This document shows, one piece after another, positions 1 to 4,312 of a DNA stretch of 6,507 nucleotides. The stretch covers positions 1 through 6,507 of the forward strand of contig CAMJYF010000113.1 in assembly GCA_946409885.1 (NCBI GenBank), read 5' to 3'. A model generated the notes under the pieces. That model ran no database searches. It saw only the letters and a list, made by a program, of their open reading frames with translations, and was not told the DNA's origin. A program made the position numbers and the translations under genes. Numbering within the stretch: the first letter of the stretch is position 1; the number at the start of each line of letters is the position of its first letter. The stretch is from an uncultured Clostridia bacterium (GTDB lineage: Bacteria; Bacillota; Clostridia; Oscillospirales; Acutalibacteraceae).

Positions 1-51
1 TCTCTTTTCCTGTTTCCATTGCTGCAGATCACGCATCGCGTACCGTTTCAT
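1..51 (-). CDS. N-terminus of a probable AAA/DUF4143-family ATP-binding protein (partial)
   Basis: Only the first 17 codons are in the window; the frame is open to the left edge. They read MKRYAMRDLQQWKQEKR from an ATG at 49-51. A strong Shine-Dalgarno (AAAGGAGG, complement of 59-66) sits 7 nt upstream, and a well-formed promoter lies at 82-110, so the start is well supported. From family knowledge, 'MKRY.M.DL..WK..' followed shortly by a P-loop is the usual opening of the AAA_14/DUF4143 ATPases, which are often annotated only as ATP-binding protein. The P-loop itself would lie outside the window, so the family is an inference from the N-terminus alone. That a gene starts here is much more certain than its identity. 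Confidence 0.55.
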   Translation of the reverse strand, partial: MKRYAMRDLQQWKQEKR

Positions 52-81
52 GCGCAAGCCTCCTTTGCCCTCTGTAACAGT

Positions 82-110
82 AGTATACCCGAAAAAAAAC
101 GGGATAGCAA
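82..110 (-). promoter_or_regulatory. Vegetative (sigma-A type) promoter for the leftmost gene
   Basis: Reading the minus strand, a -35 box TTGCTA (complement of 105-110) and a -10 box TATACT (complement of 82-87) are separated by exactly 17 bp. The predicted start near position 75 leaves a leader of about 24 nt before the ATG at 51, containing the AAAGGAGG site. The spacer is unusual: it holds the palindrome CCCG-A8-CGGG (88-103), which could be an operator. The promoter fits consensus and spacing well; the operator idea is inference. Confidence 0.65.
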
Positions 111-112
111 GC

Positions 113-149
113 AAAAAATCACAGAATTTTTTATAATTCCGTGATTTTT
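113..149 (-). terminator. Terminator-like hairpin downstream of the radical-SAM gene
   Basis: A 15-bp inverted repeat pairs 114-128 with 135-149 around a 6-nt loop (129-134). The only imperfect pair is 123/140, which is a G-U wobble when read from the minus strand. In minus-strand RNA the 3' arm ends in a run of six U (positions 118-113), as in intrinsic terminators. The stem core has only four G-C pairs plus one wobble, so it is weak, and the flanking A/T runs also give five T on the plus side, so it could be bidirectional. It lies about 100 nt past the stop codon of the gene ending at 250 and upstream of the promoter at 82-110, a sensible place to separate two transcripts. Confidence 0.45.
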
Positions 150-190
150 CTCACACAATCCTTTAAAATTCCGTGATTTTCTCACATAAT
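135..190. repeat. Two tandem copies of a 24-25 bp AT-rich element
   Basis: Copy 1 (135-159) and copy 2 (167-190) both read AATTCCGTGA, then a T-run ending in C, then TCACA(C/T)AAT. They differ by one T and one C/T change, and start 32 bp apart. Each copy contains a small inverted repeat, GTGA...TCAC. The first part of copy 1 is also one arm of the terminator-like hairpin at 113-149, so the region holds two equivalent arms able to pair with the single opposite arm at 114-128. This could be a duplicated terminator arm, a pair of regulator sites or slippage-derived sequence. Confidence 0.6.
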
Positions 191-249
191 TCGGATCATT
201 TGGGACGTTACCGTTTTAACTTTTCACTTTCAACTTTCTCTTTCATCCC

Positions 250-945
250 TCATTCCACGCCCCGCACCTCGCACCGTTCCACAAACGGGGCGGCGCGGCG
301 GGCCATTTCGCGCATTTCCTCCGCCGGGACTTCGCTGTACCCCTCGCCGATCAGCGCGCCGGAATCCTTAAAGGCCTGCAGGTAATACCGTTTCGCCCCA
401 CCGATCCACCGGGCCGCTGCCTCAATGTCGTCGGCGGTGTGAAATTCTTTCACCACCGTGGTGCGGAACTCATACTCGATCCCGCTTTCCATCAGCAGGC
501 GGACGCTCTTTTCGATCTTGTTCAGATCCACGTCTTCCAGCCCGCAGGTAAGGGCGTATTTTTCGGGGCGGTTTTTGATATCCATGGCCGCGTAGTCGAC
601 CAGCCCCGCGGCCAGCAGTTCCGCCAGCCGGTCCGGGAAAAAGCCGTTGGTATCCAGCTTCACGGCAAAGCCCCGGTCCTTCACCTTTTGCAGAAAGCCG
701 CCGATATCCTTTTGCAGCAGCGGCTCGCCGCCGGTGACCGCCACCCCGTCCAGAATGCCTCTGCGTTTCTCCAGCAGGGAAAAGATCTCCTCCTCCGCAA
801 AGGGCTCGCTGCCGTTGGGCTCCAGCACCAGCGGCGCGTTGTGGCAGAAGGGGCAGCGCAGGTTGCACCCGCCCGTAAACACCGTGCAGGCGGTGTGGCC
901 GGGGTAATCCAGCAGCGTCAGTTTTTGCAGGCCTTGTATGTTCAT
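250..945 (-). CDS. NrdG2-type radical SAM activating protein (anaerobic ribonucleotide reductase activase family)
   Basis: This 231-residue protein is a cytosolic radical-SAM enzyme. Family members use a 4Fe-4S cluster and S-adenosylmethionine to make the glycyl radical on a partner such as class III ribonucleotide reductase (NrdD). Visible motifs: the opening 'LTLLDYPGH' typical of the family (residues 9-17), cluster ligands C27-x3-C31-x2-C34, the SAM-binding GGEP at 72-75, KLDTNG at 96-101 and the MDIKN strand at 121-125. It has no extra ferredoxin domain and is near normal length for the NrdG2 subgroup. The ATG at 943-945 follows GGGGAGG (complement of 952-958) by 6 nt and a consensus promoter, which fixes the start. 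It reads alone; no NrdD or other glycyl-radical enzyme is visible on either side, so the substrate is not settled. A pyruvate-formate-lyase-type or other activase is possible. The fold is very sure, the partner is not. Confidence 0.9.
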   Translation of the reverse strand: MNIQGLQKLTLLDYPGHTACTVFTGGCNLRCPFCHNAPLVLEPNGSEPFAEEEIFSLLEKRRGILDGVAVTGGEPLLQKDIGGFLQKVKDRGFAVKLDTNGFFPDRLAELLAAGLVDYAAMDIKNRPEKYALTCGLEDVDLNKIEKSVRLLMESGIEYEFRTTVVKEFHTADDIEAAARWIGGAKRYYLQAFKDSGALIGEGYSEVPAEEMREMARRAAPFVERCEVRGVE

Positions 946-971
946 GGTGAGCCTCCCCGTTGTTTTGCCCC

Positions 972-1000
972 ATTATATATTTTTTGCGCGGGGCTGTCAA
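972..1000 (-). promoter_or_regulatory. Consensus promoter for the radical-SAM gene
   Basis: On the minus strand, TTGACA (complement of 995-1000) and TATAAT (complement of 972-977) are both perfect matches to the vegetative sigma consensus, with a 17-bp spacer. Transcription would begin near 965, giving a leader of about 20 nt that carries GGGGAGG. It stands back-to-back with the plus-strand promoter at 1009-1037; the two -35 boxes are 8 bp apart. Confidence 0.8.
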
Positions 1001-1008
1001 TCTTCTGT

Positions 1009-1037
1009 TTGACATTCTTGTCGCAATATAATATGAT
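1009..1037 (+). promoter_or_regulatory. Promoter for the propeller gene (probably also the M32 peptidase)
   Basis: TTGACA (1009-1014) and TATGAT (1032-1037) are separated by 17 bp; the -35 is perfect and the -10 matches at five of six positions. A second TATAAT at 1027-1032 is only 12 bp from the -35 and so is not the likely -10. The predicted start is near 1044, leaving a leader of about 26 nt with GGGAGG at 1057-1062. Confidence 0.75.
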
Positions 1038-1069
1038 ATAAGCATCACACTTGACCGGGAGGCTTATCC

Positions 1070-1930
1070 ATGACAGCGCTTCAGAAACTCAGAACCTTCT
1101 TCCTGCTGCCCCTTATCCTTCTCACGCTGGTCGCCACGCCCAGGGCGGCGGATACCGACACCGCGAAATTCGTTTCGCAAAAGGTGTACGTAATGGAACA
1201 GGCCCTTGCCATGGGGCAGGGGATCACCACCGACGGCACGTATTTCTACACCTCCGGCGCGGCCACCGGCCTGCATGTGACCTATCTGGGAAAGATAGAG
1301 ATCGCCACCATGACCATGGTGGACAAGCGCCTGAACCCCCTGCCGGACGTCTGCGCCGCGCGGGGCAACAACCACATCGGCGGTATCAGCTGGTATAACG
1401 GAAAAATCTACGCCTCCGTGGAGGGCGGCGACGTCTGCCGCGCCTGTATCGCGGTGTATGACCCGGCAACGCTGACCGCCACCGGGGAGGTATACGACCT
1501 GCCGAACGATATCTTTGACGACGGCATTCCGTGGCTGGCGGTGGACCCGGCGACCGGGTATCTCTACGCCTCCCGATGGAACCACGCCAAAACCGTTTAC
1601 GTCTACGATGTGAACGACGGTATGCGGCCGGTGAAAGAGCTGCCCCTGACAGGCCTGGGCGAGCTGGACCGCATCCAGGGTGGCGAATTCTGCGCCGAGA
1701 CCCTGTACCTGGGCCAGGACAGCAAGGACGCCGGAACGATGAAGCGGCTGCTGGCGCTGGATACCGCCACCGGCGAAGTGACCGTGGCCGCCGAACGGAA
1801 TGTGGGCGGCACGAATATCGAGGCCGAGGGCATGACCTTCCTGCTGAAAGACGGCGTCCCCTGCCTGTACGTGCTGGATTACAACAAAGCCGTGGCCATC
1901 TTCCTGCGGGAGTATACGCTCGGGCAGTAA
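1070..1930 (+). CDS. Secreted beta-propeller-like protein of unknown function
   Basis: I do not recognise a named family for this 286-residue protein. It begins with a signal peptide: K6 and R8, a hydrophobic stretch at about 10-21 and a likely cleavage site near residues 26-27 (P-R-A-A), though it is not a textbook A-x-A site. No lipobox or C-terminal anchor is seen, so it is probably released or stays in the wall space. The rest shows about five imperfect repeats with the beta-propeller rhythm: a strand ending in 'ly/iyAS' and then 'vyd..T' (for example GKIYAS, TGYLYAS, TLYLGQD, CLYVLDY). Five cysteines (95, 123, 126, 208, 265), including a CRAC pair, are notable in an exported protein. ATG 1070 follows GGGAGG by 7 nt and a good promoter. 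The gene lies 51 bp before the M32 peptidase and probably shares its transcript. A binding or lyase-type propeller is possible, but no catalytic residues can be assigned. Confidence 0.8.
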   Translation: MTALQKLRTFFLLPLILLTLVATPRAADTDTAKFVSQKVYVMEQALAMGQGITTDGTYFYTSGAATGLHVTYLGKIEIATMTMVDKRLNPLPDVCAARGNNHIGGISWYNGKIYASVEGGDVCRACIAVYDPATLTATGEVYDLPNDIFDDGIPWLAVDPATGYLYASRWNHAKTVYVYDVNDGMRPVKELPLTGLGELDRIQGGEFCAETLYLGQDSKDAGTMKRLLALDTATGEVTVAAERNVGGTNIEAEGMTFLLKDGVPCLYVLDYNKAVAIFLREYTLGQ

Positions 1931-1938
1931 ACATGCCC
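1922..1938 (+). terminator. Weak hairpin across the propeller stop codon (possible partial terminator)
   Basis: GGGCA (1922-1926) pairs with TGCCC (1934-1938) around a 7-nt loop that contains the TAA stop, and is followed by CTTTATTAT. The stem is only 5 bp and the T-run is interrupted, so complete termination is unlikely. It could reduce read-through from the propeller gene into the peptidase gene or protect a 3' end. Chance occurrence cannot be excluded. Confidence 0.25.
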
Positions 1939-1981
1939 CTTTATTATGCCATAAAACAAGCAAGAAAAGGAATCGTACGCA

Positions 1982-3487
1982 ATGACCAATCAGAAAAAAC
2001 GCAAAGCATTATTTGAAAAGCTGGAGGAGATCGAAGCCTATGCCCGCTGCATCGGCAAGGTGCAGTTCGATATGGAATGCTGCGCCCCGCCGGAGGGGCT
2101 GGAGCAGGCCGGGGAGGATATGGCGATACTGGGCAAGCGGGTGTTTGCCCTCACCCACGACCCGGACTATATCCGCCTGCTGACGGAGCTGCACGAAAAC
2201 CATGAGGGCCTGACCCCGGTGCAGGTCTCCGCCGTGGAGCATCTGTGGGAGGACTACGCCCGGGAAAAGAACCTGACGCCGGCCTTCGCCTACGAATGCG
2301 ACCTGGCCGCCAACAAGGCCTACGCCGACTGGCTGAAGGCCAAGCAGGCCAAGGATTTCTCCCTGTTCCGGGATTCCTTCGCCGCCGTGATCGCCAACAC
2401 CCGCAAGGCGGTTTCCCTGCGGGACGAGCAGAAGGCCACCGTCTACGACACCCTGCTGGACGACTACGAAAAGGGCCTGACCGCCGAGCAGTTGGACGGA
2501 TTTTTCGCCGCGCTGAAGGCCCGGGTGCTGCCGCTGGTAAAGCGCATTCAGGCGGAGGGCAAGCCCATCCGCACGGACTTCCTCTCCCGGCCGGTGTCCA
2601 TTCCGCAGCAGGAGGCCTTCTCCCGCTGGCTGCTGGAGCAGGAGGGCCTGCGCAAGAGCGCCCTGGTGCTGATGACCACCGAGCATCCCTTCACCGACCA
2701 CTACGGCCCCCACGACGTGCGGGTCACCACCCACTTTTATGAGGACAGCTTTGTCTCCAATATCTTTTCCACCCTGCATGAGGGCGGCCACGCCCTGTTC
2801 ATGCAGAACGAGCCCATGGAGTTCTACGAGAACCACGCCGCCGACCGCATGACCAGCTCCATGCACGAGTGCATCTCCCGCTTTTATGAGAACATCGTGG
2901 GCCGGAGCGAAGCCTTCATCAACTATATGACCCCCGCCCTGCGCCGGTACAGCGGAAATATCTTTGACGATATCACTCCCCGGGAGCTGTTTGAGGCGGT
3001 GAACGTGGCGGAGCCGAATCTGGTGCGCATGGAGGCGGACGAGCTGACCTACGGTATCCACATCATGATCCGCTACGAGCTGGAAAAGGCCTTTGTCAAC
3101 GGCGAAATCACCGCCGACCAGGTACCGGCCCTGTGGAACGCGAAATATAAAGAGTATCTCGGGCTGGACGTGCCGGACGACGAAAAGGGCTGCCTGCAGG
3201 ATATGCACTGGACGCAGATGTACGGCTACTTCCCCAGCTACGCCCTGGGCAACGCCTATGGGGCGCAGATTCTGCGGGCCATGCAGAAGGATTTTGACGT
3301 GTTCGCCGCCATTGAACAGGGCGAATTGAAAAAGGTCAGCGGCTGGCTGACAGAAAAAGTGTTTTCCATCGCCTCCGTCTCCACCGTGGACGAATGGCTG
3401 AAGGCCGTCACCGGCGAGGGCTTCAACGTGAACTATTATCTGGATTATCTGGAGGAGAAGTTCACGAAGCTGTATGAGCTGGCATAA
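1982..3487 (+). CDS. M32-family metallocarboxypeptidase (carboxypeptidase Taq type)
   Basis: A cytosolic zinc (or cobalt) carboxypeptidase that trims residues from peptide C-termini; 501 residues is the normal length for M32. The metal site is complete: H266-E-G-G-H270 supplies two ligands and the general base E267, and E296 in 'SMHECISRFYEN' is the third ligand, 26 residues after the second His as expected for the family. Other M32 signatures are DRMTSS at 288-293 and LQDMHW (405-410) followed by GYFPSYALGNAYGAQ. The C-terminal part also looks like M32, with 'VTGEGFNVNYYLDYLEEKF'. There is no signal peptide. ATG 1982 follows AAAGGAA (1966-1972) by 9 nt. No strong promoter is seen in the 51-bp gap, so it is probably co-transcribed with the propeller gene. 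The physiological role is usually peptide turnover; any functional link to the exported propeller is unproven. Confidence 0.95.
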   Translation: MTNQKKRKALFEKLEEIEAYARCIGKVQFDMECCAPPEGLEQAGEDMAILGKRVFALTHDPDYIRLLTELHENHEGLTPVQVSAVEHLWEDYAREKNLTPAFAYECDLAANKAYADWLKAKQAKDFSLFRDSFAAVIANTRKAVSLRDEQKATVYDTLLDDYEKGLTAEQLDGFFAALKARVLPLVKRIQAEGKPIRTDFLSRPVSIPQQEAFSRWLLEQEGLRKSALVLMTTEHPFTDHYGPHDVRVTTHFYEDSFVSNIFSTLHEGGHALFMQNEPMEFYENHAADRMTSSMHECISRFYENIVGRSEAFINYMTPALRRYSGNIFDDITPRELFEAVNVAEPNLVRMEADELTYGIHIMIRYELEKAFVNGEITADQVPALWNAKYKEYLGLDVPDDEKGCLQDMHWTQMYGYFPSYALGNAYGAQILRAMQKDFDVFAAIEQGELKKVSGWLTEKVFSIASVSTVDEWLKAVTGEGFNVNYYLDYLEEKFTKLYELA

Positions 3488-3505
3488 GAGGGCGGTGGAT
3501 TGGGG

Positions 3506-3624
3506 TTTGTCGAGGGAACCCTGTAGGGGCGGGCACTGACCGCCCGTGGCCGTAATCATCTTGACCAGCTTCAATTTGAGGGTGTTTTACGGGCGGTCAG
3601 TGCCCGCCCCTACAGCGCGACAAA
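3506..3624. repeat. BIME-like intergenic inverted repeat with self-folding arms
   Basis: Two perfect 27-bp inverted arms, 3521-3547 and 3589-3615, enclose a 41-nt loop. Beyond a small asymmetric bulge, outer arms TTTGTCG (3506-3512) and CGACAAA (3618-3624) also pair. Each 27-bp arm contains its own short palindrome, GGGCGG-N7-CCGCCC (3527-3532 with 3540-3545 in the left arm), so the element can fold as one long hairpin or as two small ones. It fills most of the 171-bp gap between the M32 and YgjP genes and holds no credible gene. As RNA it would be a very stable 3' structure for the M32 message and could act as a terminator or stabiliser, but it has no following T-run. The GGATTTGTCG at its outer edge recurs at 6411. 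It looks like a dispersed REP/BIME- or MITE-like family; no transposase or target-site duplication is visible. Confidence 0.85.
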
Positions 3625-3658
3625 TCCATATTTCCCAACACAAAAAAGGACTCACCCC

Positions 3659-4210
3659 ATGGACTATGAGATCATCCGCAGCAACCGGAAGACGCTCGCG
3701 GCGCAGATCACGGCGAAAGGGCTTGTGATCCGCGCGCCGTATCGCTGCACGGACAAAGAAATCGCGGCCTTCGTGGAGAAGAACCGCGATAAAATCGAAA
3801 CATATATGGAACGGGCCAAAGCCCGGCGGGAGAGTCTGCCGGACGAACCGCGGCTGACTATGGAAGAGATCCGTCAGCTGGCGGAGCAGGCGTTGACCTG
3901 CATCCCGCAAAGGGTGGCGTATTACGCGCCGCTGGTGGGCGTCACCTACGGCAAAATCACCATCCGCAACCAGAAAAGCCGGTGGGGCAGCTGCTCTTCC
4001 AAGGGCAACCTGAATTTCAACTGCCTGCTGATGCTCTGCCCGCCGGAAGTGCTCGACAGCGTGGTGGTGCATGAGTTGTGCCACCGCAAGGAGATGAACC
4101 ATTCCCCCCGCTTCTATGCCGAGGTGCGCCGGGTGTTCCCGGAATACGACAAATGGCACGGCTGGCTGAAGGAACACGGGGAGGCGCTGTTGGCCCGGAT
4201 GACGGGGTAA
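3659..4210 (+). CDS. YgjP-like (DUF45) zinc metalloprotein, M48-type HExxH
   Basis: A 183-residue cytosolic protein of the YgjP/DUF45 family, commonly annotated as an M48-family metallopeptidase. The N-terminal part (about 1-80) is a small alpha/beta region with a basic helix. The diagnostic block follows: RWGSC at 108-112, 'NFNCLLMLCPPEVLD', then H138-E-L-C-H142, with H148 (in KEMNHSPRFY) as the probable third zinc ligand, and KWHGWLKEHG near the end. The family's real activity is uncertain: the fold resembles SprT/WLM peptidases, yet the E. coli member has been reported as a UTP pyrophosphatase. ATG 3659 follows AAAGGA (3645-3650) by 8 nt. No strong promoter is seen in the preceding gap, which is filled by an inverted repeat; TTGACC at 3561 lacks a good -10. 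It is probably a stand-alone gene. Confidence 0.92.
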   Translation: MDYEIIRSNRKTLAAQITAKGLVIRAPYRCTDKEIAAFVEKNRDKIETYMERAKARRESLPDEPRLTMEEIRQLAEQALTCIPQRVAYYAPLVGVTYGKITIRNQKSRWGSCSSKGNLNFNCLLMLCPPEVLDSVVVHELCHRKEMNHSPRFYAEVRRVFPEYDKWHGWLKEHGEALLARMTG

Positions 4211-4219
4211 CTATATAAT
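4190..4219 (+). promoter_or_regulatory. Candidate distal promoter for the HelD gene
   Basis: TTGGCC (4190-4195, four of six matches) and a perfect TATAAT (4214-4219) are 18 bp apart. The -35 lies inside the end of the YgjP gene. The start would be near 4226, leaving a leader of about 87 nt. AT-rich spacers often contain such boxes by chance, so this is only a candidate. Confidence 0.35.
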
Positions 4220-4272
4220 AATCATATCATTTTTTCGCGCAAAAAACAAGCCTGTACTTTTTCGGTATCTTG

Positions 4273-4281
4273 TGGTATCAT
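4273..4281 (+). promoter_or_regulatory. Candidate proximal extended -10 promoter for the HelD gene
   Basis: TGG followed by TATCAT (TG at 4273-4274, hexamer 4276-4281) forms an extended -10 element, which can work without a good -35; the best -35-like hexamer at 17 bp (TGTACT) matches only three of six. Transcription would start near 4288, about 25 nt before the ATG, leaving AGAGG (4301-4305) in the leader. This is a better-placed alternative to the box at 4214-4219. Confidence 0.4.
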
Positions 4282-4312
4282 ATTTGCCATAAATGAAAAA
4301 AGAGGGATTGCG

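Noticed and set aside
135..190. CRISPR-like direct repeats
   Set aside because: Only two imperfect copies with a 7-nt gap, too few and too close for an array, and no cas genes.
970..985. NrdR box in the radical-SAM promoter
   Set aside because: The AT-rich core resembles part of the NrdR consensus, but the key C and G at the ends of the core are missing and there is no second box one or two helical turns away. The match is explained by the -10 region.
439..1041. Open frame of 200 codons on the plus strand opposite the radical-SAM gene
   Set aside because: The minus strand carries all radical-SAM motifs with a promoter and ribosome site; the plus frame shows no family character.
1064..1963. 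Open frame of 299 codons on the minus strand opposite the propeller gene
   Set aside because: The plus-strand gene has a signal peptide, Shine-Dalgarno and promoter, while this one is low in complexity and has none of these.
2009..3574. Open frame of 521 codons on the minus strand opposite the M32 peptidase
   Set aside because: It is a shadow of a well-supported gene and would begin inside the inverted repeat; no recognisable protein features.
3561..3589. Promoter for the YgjP gene within the repeat loop
   Set aside because: TTGACC is a fair -35, but at 17 or 18 bp only GTTTTA or TTTTAC follows, a poor -10 that would also lie against the hairpin arm.
3506..3624. Insertion sequence
   Set aside because: It is far too short for a transposase, and no target-site duplication is visible at its edges; a non-autonomous repeat is the better reading.
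4230..4246. T6-CGCGC-A6 as a terminator for the YgjP gene
   Set aside because: The arms are only A-T pairs around a five-base centre and no T-run follows, so it cannot form a stable terminator. It may simply be AT-rich promoter spacer.
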